From: Gordonia sp. (in: high G+C Gram-positive bacteria)
GTDB taxonomy: Bacteria > Actinomycetota > Actinomycetes > Mycobacteriales > Mycobacteriaceae
Length of the DNA: 39,367 nucleotides
Reading direction: 5' to 3'
Assembly (NCBI RefSeq): GCF_012515855.1
Contig: NZ_JAAYXO010000209.1
Location: 1 to 39,367 of the forward strand
Made by a program: the position numbers and the translations under genes
The notes under the pieces: generated by a model
What the model was told of the DNA's origin: nothing
Seen by the model: only the letters and a program-made list of their open reading frames with translations
Database searches by the model: none
Part shown: piece by piece, positions 5,993-14,144 of the stretch
Position numbering within the stretch: the first letter of the stretch is position 1
Layout of the letters: every line of letters begins with the position of its first letter

Positions 5993-8900
5993 GTGGCACG
6001 GAAGTCGACGATTCTCGAGAGCATGCACCCGGCCACGCAACGGTGGTTCACCGAAGTGTTCGGGAAGCCGACGCGAGCCCAGTCCGGTGCGTGGTCGGCC
6101 ATCGCGCGCGGCGACAACACCCTGGTCGTGGCACCTACCGGCTCCGGTAAGACCCTTGCTGCCTTCCTGTGGGCCATCGACTCGTTGTACCGCGAACGAC
6201 TGGTCCCGGTCGGCGACCGGCCGTCCGATCCGACCGACGCCCGCCCAGGCGTCCGGGTGCTCTACGTGTCACCGCTCAAAGCCCTCGCGGTCGACGTCGA
6301 ACGCAATCTCTCCGCCCCGCTCGTCGGCATCGCGAACGCCGCCGCGAACCTCGGCCTCGACGCGCCCACGATTCGCGTGGGTGTCCGCTCCGGCGACACC
6401 CCCGCCGCCGATCGGCGTCGCCTGCAGACGCATCCGCCCGACATTCTGATCACCACTCCCGAATCGCTGTATCTGATGCTCACCTCGTCAGTCAGAGAGA
6501 CACTCGCGACGGTGACGACGGTGATCGTCGACGAGGTCCACGCCGTCGCCGCCACCAAACGCGGAACGCATCTCGCACTCTCTCTGGAACGCCTCGACGC
6601 CCGACTGGACGCACCCGCGCAGCGCATCGGGCTGTCCGCCACTGTGCGCCCGGAGTCGCTGGTCGCCGAATTCCTGTCCGGCGACCGTCCGTCCACGGTG
6701 GTGAAACCGCCGGCCACCAAAACCTTCGACCTGACGGTGGAGGTCCCGGTCGAGGACATGGCGAACATCCCGCCCGCAGCGACCGGCGCCGACGGTCTCG
6801 ACGACGCGTTCTCACCCACCGCGGGCTCGCTGTGGCCGCATGTCGAAGCCGCGATCGTCGACCGTATCGAGGCCAATCGCTCGACCATCGTGTTCGCGAA
6901 CTCGCGCCGTCTGGCGGAGCGGCTCACCGCTCGCCTCAACGAGATCGCCGCCCAGCGAGCGGGTCTCGACATCGATGCGAACCGAGCCAATCCCGAGGTC
7001 CCGGGCGGCATGCCCTCCTACGTGTCGGGCAGCGGCACTACCGCGGGCGCCGCCGCGGTGCTCGCCCGCGCACACCACGGGTCGGTGAGCAAGGAGCAGC
7101 GCGCCGAGATCGAGGACGATCTCAAGTCGGGGCGCCTGCGTTGCGTCGTCGCGACCAGTTCCCTGGAGCTCGGCATCGACATGGGCGCCGTCGATCTGGT
7201 GATCCAGGTGGAGGCTCCGCCGTCGGTGGCGTCTGCGCTCCAGCGCATCGGTCGCGCCGGCCACCAGGTCGGAGAGGTGAGCCGGGGTGTCCTCTTCCCG
7301 AAGCACCGCACCGACCTGATCCACTGCACCGTGGTGACGCAGTTGATGCTCGCGGGTCGGATCGAAGCGCTGTCGGTGCCTGCCAACCCGCTCGACATCC
7401 TGGCGCAGCAGACCATCGCCGCGACCGCCGTCGACGACCTCGACGTGAACGAGTGGTACGCGACGGTGCGGCGCGCGATGCCGTACCGAACCCTCACCCG
7501 CGACGTCTACGACGCCGTCCTCGACCTGATCTCCGGACGGTACCCGTCCGACGAGTTCGCCGAACTGCGACCGCGCGTCGACTACGACCGCACCTCGGGC
7601 ATCCTGTCCGCACGCCGCGGCACCCTGCGGCTGGCCGTCACCTCCGGCGGCACCATTCCCGACCGCGGCCTGTTCGGGGTGTTCCTGATCGGCAGCGAGG
7701 ACTCCACCCGCAGCGGGCAGCCGCGCCGCGTCGGCGAGCTCGACGAGGAGATGGTCTACGAGTCACGCATCGGCGATGTGTTCGCGCTCGGCGCCTCGAG
7801 CTGGCGGATCGAAGAGATCACCCACGACCGCGTCCTCGTCTCCCCCGCGTTCGGCCTCCCCGGGCGCCTGCCGTTCTGGATCGGCGACGCCGTCGGCAGG
7901 CCCGCCGAGTTGGGTGCGGCGATCGGCAAGTTCGTCGGCGTGGCCGGCGACGACGAGAAGCTCGCCGCGGTGTCCACCGATCTCGGCCTCAGCAGCAACG
8001 CGCATCGCAACCTGGCCGCGCTGATCACCGAACAGCGCGAGGCGACGGGCGTCCTCCCCACCGATCGCACCCTGGTGCTGGAGCGGTTTCGCGACGAACT
8101 CGGCGACTGGCGACTGGTGCTCCACTCACCCTACGGTCTGCGGGTCCACGCCCCGTGGGCCAGCGCCATCGCCGCGCAGCTGTCCGCCCGCCTCGGCCTC
8201 GACGGTGCGACCACGGCCACCGACGACGGCATCATCGTCCGACTGCCCGACACCGACGATGCGCCGCCCGGCGCCGAGGTCTTCGTTCTCGACCCGGCCC
8301 ACATCGAGGACGACGTGACCCGTGCGCTGGCCGATTCGTCGCTGTTCGCCTCGCGCTTCCGCGAGTGCGCCGGACGCGCGCTGCTGCTGCCCCGCCGCGA
8401 TCCGGGCAAGCGCGCCCCGCTCTGGCAGCAACGCCAGCGCAGCGCCCAACTGCTGGCCGTGGCCGCCCGCTTCCCCGACTTCCCGATCATCTTGGAGACG
8501 GTCCGCGAATGTCTGGCCGACGTCTACGACCTCCCGGCGCTCATCGACGTCCTGACCCGCATCGCGCAGCGGAAGATCCGCGTCACCGAGGTCGAGACGT
8601 CGGCGCCGTCGCCCTTTGCCGCGTCGATGCTGCTCGGCTACGTGGGGTCGTTCATCTACGACGACGACGCACCCCTCGCCGAACGCCGCGCCACCGCGCT
8701 GTCACTCGACACCGCGCTGCTCGCCCAGTTGCTGGGTCGGGTGGACCTGCGTGAACTGCTCGACCCCGCGGTGATCGAGGAGGTCGTGGCCCGCCTGCAG
8801 CGCACCGCCCCGGAACGGCGCGCCCGGGACCGCGAGGACCTCGTCGACCTGCTGCGCTGGCTGGGTCCCTGTACCCGGGAGGAGATCGCCGACCGGTACC

Positions 8901-10651
8901 GGGGCGACGACGCCCTGCCGCCCCTTCTCGTCCAGTTGCTCGGCGACGGCCTCCTGATCGAGGTGAGCATGCGCGGCGTCCCGAAGCTCGCCGCCGTGGA
9001 CGACGCCGCCCGCCTGCGCGACGGCCTCGGCATCCCGATGCCGCTGGGCGTCCCGGTGGCGCATCTGCAAGCGGTGGCCGACCCGATCACCGACCTGGTG
9101 CACCGGTACGCCCGAACGCACGGTCCGTTCACCGTCGCCGACATCGTCGCCGATCTCGGAATGGCGCCCGCGGTCGTCGCGCGCGCCCTCGACGACCTCG
9201 CCGGTCGCCGAGCGGTGATCGAGGGTGAGTTCACCGCGCTGACTCCCGACCAGCAGGCCTCCCAGTGGTGCCATTCCGACGTGCTGACGCAGCTGCGCCG
9301 CGGCTCGCTCGCGGCGGGACGCGCCGAGGTGGAGCCGGTCTCGGCCGACGCGTACACCCGCTTCCTGCTCGGCTGGCAGCGCATCACCGACACCACCCGT
9401 CCGCGCGGTGTCGCCGGGGTCGCCGCGGCCGTCGAGCAGCTCGCCGGACAACCGATTCCCGCGTCCGCGTGGGAGACCCTGGTGCTGCCGTCGCGGGTCG
9501 ACGACTACCAGCCCGCGATGCTCGACGAACTCACCGCGTCCGGCGAGGTGGTGTGGTCGGGCCACGGCGGAATCGGCGGCGCCGACGGGTGGGTGGCCCT
9601 GCACCTGGCCGACTCGGCGCCCCTGACGCTGCGGCCGGCGAGCGACTTCGAACCCGAGGCGCCACACACCGCGCTCCTGGAGGCCCTCGACCGGATGGGC
9701 GCGGTGCGGTTCCGAGAACTGTCGACCGCCCTCGCCGACGCCGGGACCCCGATCGGCGACCAGGAACTCCCCGAGATCCTATGGGATCTCGTCTGGGCCG
9801 GACTCGTCACCAACGACTCGTTCTCGGTGGTCCGGGCCGCCCTCGATCCACCGCGGACCGCCGCGTCGACGGCGACCTCCGCGCACCGCACCCGTGGCCG
9901 CGCTCCCCGACTCCGAGCGGCACGACTGTCGTCGCACTACCTGGCCGGAGCGACAACGGTCGCCACGCCCGCACACGTGGGCGGTCGCTGGTCGGTGATT
10001 CGGCGCGTCGACGTGGATCCGACCGCCGCCGCGGCCGCCACCTGCGAAGTCCTACTCGACCGCTACGGCGTCGTCACCAAGGGCTCGGTGGCGGCCGAAT
10101 CGACCGAAGGCGGCTTCGCTCGGATCTACAAGGCGTTGGCGGTCTTCGAAGACAACGGACAGGTGCGACGCGGCTACTACATCGACGGACTCGGCGGTGC
10201 GCAGTTCGCGGCCGGACACACCGTCGACCTGCTGCGCGAGTCCGTGGTCCCCAGTCGGGATCAGCGCACCGAAGCGGTCGTGCTCGCTGCCACCGATCCC
10301 GCCAACCCGTACGGCGCGGCGCTCGACTGGCCCGACCGTCCCGTCGAGTCCGGGCATCGACCCGGCCGCAAGCCCGGCGCGGTGGTGGTCGTGGTCGGCG
10401 GACGGGCCGTGGTCTTCGTCGAACGCGGCGGCAAGACGGTACTCACGTTCGAGACCGACGAGCAGGCCCTGGCGACCGCTGCCGGTGCACTGGTCCGCGC
10501 GGTGACGGCCGGCCACATCCCTCGCATCCACATCGACCAGGTCGACGGCGAGCCCGTCCGCCGGACCGCGCTCGGTGAGCAGCTCGTCGCCGCCGGCTTC
10601 GCGACCACCCCGCGCGGGCTGCGCATGAACTACGACCCCCGGCGGCGGTGA
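5993..10651 (+). CDS. lhr: Lhr-type superfamily 2 DNA helicase
   Basis: A 1552-residue ATP-dependent 3'-5' translocase/helicase. Residues 1-850 are the Lhr core: Walker A APTGSGKT at about 47-54, Walker B DEVH at about 180-183, motif III SAT at about 215-217, the helicase C domain with SSLELGIDMGAVD and motif VI QRIGRAGHQVG, then winged-helix and beta-barrel parts. The remaining 700 residues are the long Lhr C-terminal region; in E. coli Lhr this region has been reported to carry uracil-DNA glycosylase activity. Full length matches the mycobacterial family of about 1500 residues. GTG 5993 is preferred because ATG 5975 abuts the terminator hairpin. It lies three bases upstream of nei2, implying joint transcription and a DNA repair role. 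Confidence 0.95.
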   Translation: MARKSTILESMHPATQRWFTEVFGKPTRAQSGAWSAIARGDNTLVVAPTGSGKTLAAFLWAIDSLYRERLVPVGDRPSDPTDARPGVRVLYVSPLKALAVDVERNLSAPLVGIANAAANLGLDAPTIRVGVRSGDTPAADRRRLQTHPPDILITTPESLYLMLTSSVRETLATVTTVIVDEVHAVAATKRGTHLALSLERLDARLDAPAQRIGLSATVRPESLVAEFLSGDRPSTVVKPPATKTFDLTVEVPVEDMANIPPAATGADGLDDAFSPTAGSLWPHVEAAIVDRIEANRSTIVFANSRRLAERLTARLNEIAAQRAGLDIDANRANPEVPGGMPSYVSGSGTTAGAAAVLARAHHGSVSKEQRAEIEDDLKSGRLRCVVATSSLELGIDMGAVDLVIQVEAPPSVASALQRIGRAGHQVGEVSRGVLFPKHRTDLIHCTVVTQLMLAGRIEALSVPANPLDILAQQTIAATAVDDLDVNEWYATVRRAMPYRTLTRDVYDAVLDLISGRYPSDEFAELRPRVDYDRTSGILSARRGTLRLAVTSGGTIPDRGLFGVFLIGSEDSTRSGQPRRVGELDEEMVYESRIGDVFALGASSWRIEEITHDRVLVSPAFGLPGRLPFWIGDAVGRPAELGAAIGKFVGVAGDDEKLAAVSTDLGLSSNAHRNLAALITEQREATGVLPTDRTLVLERFRDELGDWRLVLHSPYGLRVHAPWASAIAAQLSARLGLDGATTATDDGIIVRLPDTDDAPPGAEVFVLDPAHIEDDVTRALADSSLFASRFRECAGRALLLPRRDPGKRAPLWQQRQRSAQLLAVAARFPDFPIILETVRECLADVYDLPALIDVLTRIAQRKIRVTEVETSAPSPFAASMLLGYVGSFIYDDDAPLAERRATALSLDTALLAQLLGRVDLRELLDPAVIEEVVARLQRTAPERRARDREDLVDLLRWLGPCTREEIADRYRGDDALPPLLVQLLGDGLLIEVSMRGVPKLAAVDDAARLRDGLGIPMPLGVPVAHLQAVADPITDLVHRYARTHGPFTVADIVADLGMAPAVVARALDDLAGRRAVIEGEFTALTPDQQASQWCHSDVLTQLRRGSLAAGRAEVEPVSADAYTRFLLGWQRITDTTRPRGVAGVAAAVEQLAGQPIPASAWETLVLPSRVDDYQPAMLDELTASGEVVWSGHGGIGGADGWVALHLADSAPLTLRPASDFEPEAPHTALLEALDRMGAVRFRELSTALADAGTPIGDQELPEILWDLVWAGLVTNDSFSVVRAALDPPRTAASTATSAHRTRGRAPRLRAARLSSHYLAGATTVATPAHVGGRWSVIRRVDVDPTAAAAATCEVLLDRYGVVTKGSVAAESTEGGFARIYKALAVFEDNGQVRRGYYIDGLGGAQFAAGHTVDLLRESVVPSRDQRTEAVVLAATDPANPYGAALDWPDRPVESGHRPGRKPGAVVVVVGGRAVVFVERGGKTVLTFETDEQALATAAGALVRAVTAGHIPRIHIDQVDGEPVRRTALGEQLVAAGFATTPRGLRMNYDPRRR

Positions 10652-10654
10652 CCG

Positions 10655-11458
10655 ATGCCCGAGGGCGACACCGTCTTCCACATCGCGCATCGGCTGCGGG
10701 CGGCGCTTGAAGGAAAGACGCTGACCCGCAGCGACTTCCGAGTGCCCAAGGAGGCGACGGTCGATCTCTCCGGCACCGTCGTCACCGGGGTTCGTTCGGT
10801 CGGCAAGCACCTGTTCATCGATGTGGTGCGCGCGGACCCGGCGGGTTCCGATCACCGGCCGCTCTCGATCCACTCGCATCTGAAGATGGAGGGCGCGTGG
10901 CACGTGCACGCGACCGGCGCTCGATGGCGGCGACCGGCGCACACCGCCCGCGTGGTTCTGAGATCGCGCGAGGTCGAGGCGGTCGGCTTCGATCTCGGGG
11001 TCCTCGAGGTGCTGACCGATCCGTCCGCCGCGGTCGCCCATCTCGGTCCGGACCTGCTCGGCCCGGAATGGGATCCCGATGTCGCGGTCGCCAACCTGGC
11101 GGCGGACCCGAGCCTGCCGATCGGCCTCGCTCTCCTGGACCAGCGGAAGCTCGCCGGGATCGGGAACGTGTATCGCAGCGAGCTGTGCTTTCTGCGGCGC
11201 GTGCACCCGGCGACACCGGCCGGACGCGTCGACCTTCCGGCCATGGTTGACCTCGCCCACCGGCTGCTCTACGACAACCGACTGCGCACCGTCCGCTCGA
11301 CCACCGGCGTCCGGGCCCGCGGCCGGGAGTTGTGGGTGTACGGCCGTGCGCGGCGGTCGTGCCGACGGTGTGGGACGGCCGTCGAGCGGCTGTCGCTCGG
11401 CGCGCCTCCCGACGATCGGAATGCCTACTTGTGTCCCCGCTGCCAACCGCGACACTAA
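10655..11458 (+). CDS. nei2: Endonuclease VIII-like DNA glycosylase Nei2
   Basis: A 267-residue formamidopyrimidine-DNA glycosylase/endonuclease VIII family enzyme. It excises oxidised pyrimidines and cuts the strand by beta/delta elimination. The N-terminus MPEGDTVF supplies the catalytic Pro2 (Schiff base) and Glu3. HSHLKMEG holds the conserved Lys loop. GIGNVYRSE is the helix-two-turn-helix core. The C-terminus has a four-cysteine zinc finger (CRRCG...CPRC). The start is fixed because Pro must be residue 2 after Met removal. It lies three bases after lhr, an arrangement also present in M. tuberculosis (Rv3296-Rv3297). Confidence 0.95.
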   Translation: MPEGDTVFHIAHRLRAALEGKTLTRSDFRVPKEATVDLSGTVVTGVRSVGKHLFIDVVRADPAGSDHRPLSIHSHLKMEGAWHVHATGARWRRPAHTARVVLRSREVEAVGFDLGVLEVLTDPSAAVAHLGPDLLGPEWDPDVAVANLAADPSLPIGLALLDQRKLAGIGNVYRSELCFLRRVHPATPAGRVDLPAMVDLAHRLLYDNRLRTVRSTTGVRARGRELWVYGRARRSCRRCGTAVERLSLGAPPDDRNAYLCPRCQPRH

Positions 11459-11499
11459 GGTCAGAATGCCGACTCCAGCACCGAGATCCCGGAGGACCC

Positions 11500-11997
11500 A
11501 TGGACATTGAGCAGCGGATCGCCGCCCTCGAGCACATCGAGGCGATCAAAGAACTGAAGTACCGCTACTGGCGCGCGTGCGACGCGAAGGACCCGCAGGG
11601 ATTCCGCGACGCCTTCATCGCCAGCGGCGCACGGATCGACTACGGCAGGCTCGGGAGCTTCGACGACGTCGAGCCGATGGCGCAGATCTTCACGAAGGTC
11701 GCGCTCCACACCGTCGACGGCAAGCACGTCGTCTTCGACATGCACCACGGCATGCATCCCGAGATCCGGCTGACCGGTGAGGGCACGGCCACCGGCCGAT
11801 GGACCCTGCGTTTCCGGCAGGTCAACCTGCTGGCGCGCACCGAGACCGTCTCGACCGGCGAGTACGACGACGAGTACGTCATCGAGAACGGCGAATGGCG
11901 CACGTCCAAGTGCGCATTCACCGAGACCTGGTCGGTCACCAGACCGCTCGCGGACGACGTCGTGGTGACCGAGGGAACCTTCGCCGACCTGTCCTGA
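11500..11997 (+). CDS. SnoaL-like (NTF2-fold) protein
   Basis: A 165-residue protein with the NTF2-like/SnoaL_4 pattern. The N-terminal helix MDIEQRIAALEHIEAIKELKYRYW is followed by RACDAKDPQGFRDAF and a curved sheet rich in alternating hydrophobic and charged residues, containing HGMHPEIRLTGEGTATGRWTL. The family forms small cone-shaped domains used as ring-opening, dehydratase or isomerase enzymes, or as ligand-binding proteins. The substrate here is unknown. ATG 11500 is set by GGAGGA at 11491-11496. It starts 41 bases after nei2 on the same strand and could be co-transcribed, but has its own ribosome site. It converges on the next leftward gene; a weak 7-bp inverted repeat (11996-12002/12026-12032) lies between. 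Confidence 0.85.
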   Translation: MDIEQRIAALEHIEAIKELKYRYWRACDAKDPQGFRDAFIASGARIDYGRLGSFDDVEPMAQIFTKVALHTVDGKHVVFDMHHGMHPEIRLTGEGTATGRWTLRFRQVNLLARTETVSTGEYDDEYVIENGEWRTSKCAFTETWSVTRPLADDVVVTEGTFADLS

Positions 11998-12022
11998 TCA
12001 CGCCGACGACGGTCCGCAGGCC

Positions 12023-12451
12023 CTACGTGATCTCGCGCTCCGGATCCGGCCCGAAGACGAAACGACGACCGCTGATCTCGTCGACCTCGATCTCGATGTA
12101 CGTGGTCTTGACGGTGGCCACCCACGGATTCAGCGGGCTGTTGTCGGCGGCTTCGATCTCCGCCGAGTCGACCAGCGTCCGTGCACGCCCCTTCGCGACC
12201 ACGCTCCAGCCGATGCGACTGGTGAACGAATCGGTCTCGATGACCGCGCGGTCGTTGCAGGCCAGCTCGACCAACTTGGTCCCCTCCGTGGTGCGGAAGA
12301 GGATCTTGCCGTCGGCGGCGTAGATGTTCAGCGGGAACACGTCGGGCTGACCGTCGACGCAGACCGCCAAGCGACCAAGAACACTGCCCTCCAACAATTC
12401 CCACGACTGCTCGGGACTCAGGTACTCCACCGGTTGTGCGCTCATGCCCAT
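12023..12451 (-). CDS. PNPOx-like flavin split-barrel protein (copy 1)
   Basis: A 142-residue member of the pyridoxamine 5'-phosphate oxidase-like split-barrel superfamily; members bind FMN, F420 or heme and are usually reductases or oxidases. The core reads LLEGSVLGRLAVCVDG, FPLNIYAADGKILFRT, GTKLVELACNDRAVIETD, IGWSVVAKGRAR and a C-terminal EVDEISGRRFVFG. ATG 12451 is chosen because AAGG lies 8 bases upstream; ATG 12445 is possible. It is closely paralogous to the gene at 13645-14061, the two flanking an adenylyl cyclase. Its biochemical reaction cannot be told from sequence. Confidence 0.85.
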   Translation of the reverse strand: MGMSAQPVEYLSPEQSWELLEGSVLGRLAVCVDGQPDVFPLNIYAADGKILFRTTEGTKLVELACNDRAVIETDSFTSRIGWSVVAKGRARTLVDSAEIEAADNSPLNPWVATVKTTYIEIEVDEISGRRFVFGPDPEREIT

Positions 12452-12579
12452 AAGTTTGACCTTCGAACGACGTTCTCGCCAGTGCCCTTGGTCTGTGGCG
12501 GCGAATACATCGGCCACCCGCCGCCGATTCGCGAGGAGGCGCTCGCCACAATCACGGGACTCCGCGCTCGTCGCGGACG

Positions 12580-12585
12580 CATACT
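12580..12585 (+). promoter_or_regulatory. Putative -10 element of the cyclase gene
   Basis: CATACT ends 6 bases before GTG 12592, the spacing expected for a leaderless transcript. There is no Shine-Dalgarno sequence ahead of the gene. Confidence 0.4.
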
Positions 12586-12591
12586 GTGGCC

Positions 12592-13635
12592 GTGACCGTC
12601 GATCATCACTCCGAAGAACCCCGGAACCGCGAGCGCGAGGCCCGCCTCGCCACAGGCATCCAGGATCTGCTGCTCGGAGAGACTCCGACCCTCACCCGCC
12701 TCGACCTCGTCGAGCAGTCGGGCGTCGACCTCGCGACCGCCGTCACCCTGTGGCGACTGCTCGGTTTTCCCCAGGTTGCCGACGACGTCGTCGCCTTCAC
12801 CTCCGCCGACGCCGACGCCCTGCGTCAGAGCGCAGCGCTGATGCACCTCGGGGTGGTGAGCGTGGACTCGCAAGCCGCCCTGGTCCGCACCCTGGCACGC
12901 AGTTTCGCGCGGTTGGCCGAGTGGCAGGTGCGGCTGCTCGCCGAACTCCGCAGGGAGAACGACGCCACCGACGAGCAGCACCTGGCACTGATCGACGAGG
13001 TCCTCCCGCAGATCGAGGCGTTTCAGGATTACGTGTGGCGTCGGCACCTGTCGAGCGCAACGGCCTCCCTGATGTCCGGAGATCCGGCGTCCGACGCCGC
13101 GGGACCCGAGTCCGGTGAGCAGTTGGCGATCGGTTTCGTCGACATCGTCGGGTACACCTCGCAGAGCCGGAAGCTCGACGAGCACGAACTCGTCACCTGG
13201 ATCGAGGGTTTCGAGTCCGCGGTGACCGAAGCGGTGCTGGATCGCGGCGGTCAGGTCATCAAGACCATCGGCGACGAAGTGCTCTTCGTCGCCGACTCCC
13301 CACGCGATGCCGCCGAGATCGCGCTCGTCCTCGCCGAACGCGGCCAAGACGAAGACGACGCCTTTCCGTCTGTCCGCGCGGGCATCGCCTTCGGCGACGT
13401 GGTGCGCCGACTCGGCGACGTCCTCGGCCCGACCGTGAACGTCGCCTCACGATTGACGTCGGTCGCGCGCCCGGGCACGGTGGTCGCCGATCACGGCGTG
13501 CACGACGCGCTGTGCACCGACCACGGACCTGATGAGACACGAGCCGACGACCTCAAGCTCCGGCGGATTCCGAACGTCAGCGTCAAGGGCTACGGCAGAA
13601 TCGACTGCTGGGTGGTTCGCCGTCGCAAGTCGTGA
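12592..13635 (+). CDS. Class III adenylyl cyclase with N-terminal regulatory domain
   Basis: A 347-residue soluble cyclase making cAMP from ATP. Residues 1-170 form a helical regulatory region (LTRLDLVEQSGVDLATAVTLW, a domain resembling the autoinhibitory part of the pH-sensing mycobacterial cyclase Rv1264). Residues 175-345 are the catalytic domain with all key residues: metal Asp in FVDIVGYT (about 184) and GDEVLF (about 228), purine-specifying Lys (224) and Asp (276), and transition-state Asn and Arg in NVASRL (283, 287). No membrane segment is seen. GTG 12592 is chosen for its leaderless promoter geometry; GTG 12586 is an alternative. It converges on the downstream PNPOx-like gene, leaving nine bases between stop codons. 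Confidence 0.9.
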   Translation: MTVDHHSEEPRNREREARLATGIQDLLLGETPTLTRLDLVEQSGVDLATAVTLWRLLGFPQVADDVVAFTSADADALRQSAALMHLGVVSVDSQAALVRTLARSFARLAEWQVRLLAELRRENDATDEQHLALIDEVLPQIEAFQDYVWRRHLSSATASLMSGDPASDAAGPESGEQLAIGFVDIVGYTSQSRKLDEHELVTWIEGFESAVTEAVLDRGGQVIKTIGDEVLFVADSPRDAAEIALVLAERGQDEDDAFPSVRAGIAFGDVVRRLGDVLGPTVNVASRLTSVARPGTVVADHGVHDALCTDHGPDETRADDLKLRRIPNVSVKGYGRIDCWVVRRRKS

Positions 13636-13644
13636 ACGACGGGT

Positions 13645-14061
13645 CTAGACGACCGTCGCTTCGGCACCGAAGACGAAGCGCCGACCGGTGATCTCGTCGA
13701 CGTCGAGTTGGACGTACGCGGTCTTCTCGGTGGGGATCCACGCGTGCAGGGGTGTCGCCTCCGCCGCGGCGATCTCGGCCGCGTCGGTCAAGATCCGGGC
13801 CCGCCCCTTGGCCACCACGCTCCACCCCGAGCGGCTGGTGAACGCATCGGTCTCGAAGACCGCGCGATCGTTCACCACCAACTCGCGAAGCTTGGTGCCT
13901 GGCGAGGTGTGGAACAGGATCTTTCCGTCCGCTGCGTAGGCGTTGAGCGGGAAGAGCTCCGGGTTGCCGTCGACACACAGCGCCAATCGGCCGAGAACAC
14001 TGCCTTCGAGCAGCTTCCAGGCCTTCGCCTCGCTCAGGATCTCCACCGGCTTGTCACTCAT
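13645..14061 (-). CDS. PNPOx-like flavin split-barrel protein (copy 2)
   Basis: A 138-residue paralog of the protein at 12023-12451, sharing nearly every motif (LLEGSVLGRLALCVDG, FPLNAYAADGKILFHT, GTKLRELVVNDRAVFETD, SGWSVVAKGRAR, DEITGRRFVFG). Divergence is concentrated at the N-terminus and in the segment after ARILTDAAEIAAAEATPLHAW. It probably binds a flavin or deazaflavin; substrate unknown. ATG 14061 follows GGAGA. The two copies arose by duplication and now lie on either side of the cyclase gene, both transcribed leftwards. Confidence 0.85.
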   Translation of the reverse strand: MSDKPVEILSEAKAWKLLEGSVLGRLALCVDGNPELFPLNAYAADGKILFHTSPGTKLRELVVNDRAVFETDAFTSRSGWSVVAKGRARILTDAAEIAAAEATPLHAWIPTEKTAYVQLDVDEITGRRFVFGAEATVV

Positions 14062-14097
14062 GACTTCTATTCTCCGGTCGTGAGCGCCGCACGCCAG

Positions 14098-14130
14098 GGC
14101 CCAAGGCCCCGACGTCGCCGTCGTTGGGCC
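14098..14130 (-). terminator. Probable glpD terminator
   Basis: The inverted repeat GGCCCAA (14098-14104) with TTGGGCC (14124-14130) encloses a second stem CGACG/CGTCG. It lies 15 bases past the glpD stop and before the next leftward gene. Confidence 0.5.
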
Positions 14131-14144
14131 TCCGGCCTGATCCG

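Noticed and set aside
4835-6040. A 401-codon leftward frame over the riboswitch and the phosphatase pseudogene
   Set aside because: It crosses a structured RNA and is antisense to a recognised gene; composition is typical of a shadow frame.
6169-8754. An 861-codon open frame in another phase of lhr
   Set aside because: The translation is almost entirely Arg/Pro/Gly/His and lies inside the clear helicase frame.
11996-12032. Inverted repeat GATCACG...CGTGATC between the SnoaL-like and PNPOx-like genes
   Set aside because: Seven pairs with a 23-base loop and overlapping a coding end; not convincing as a terminator.
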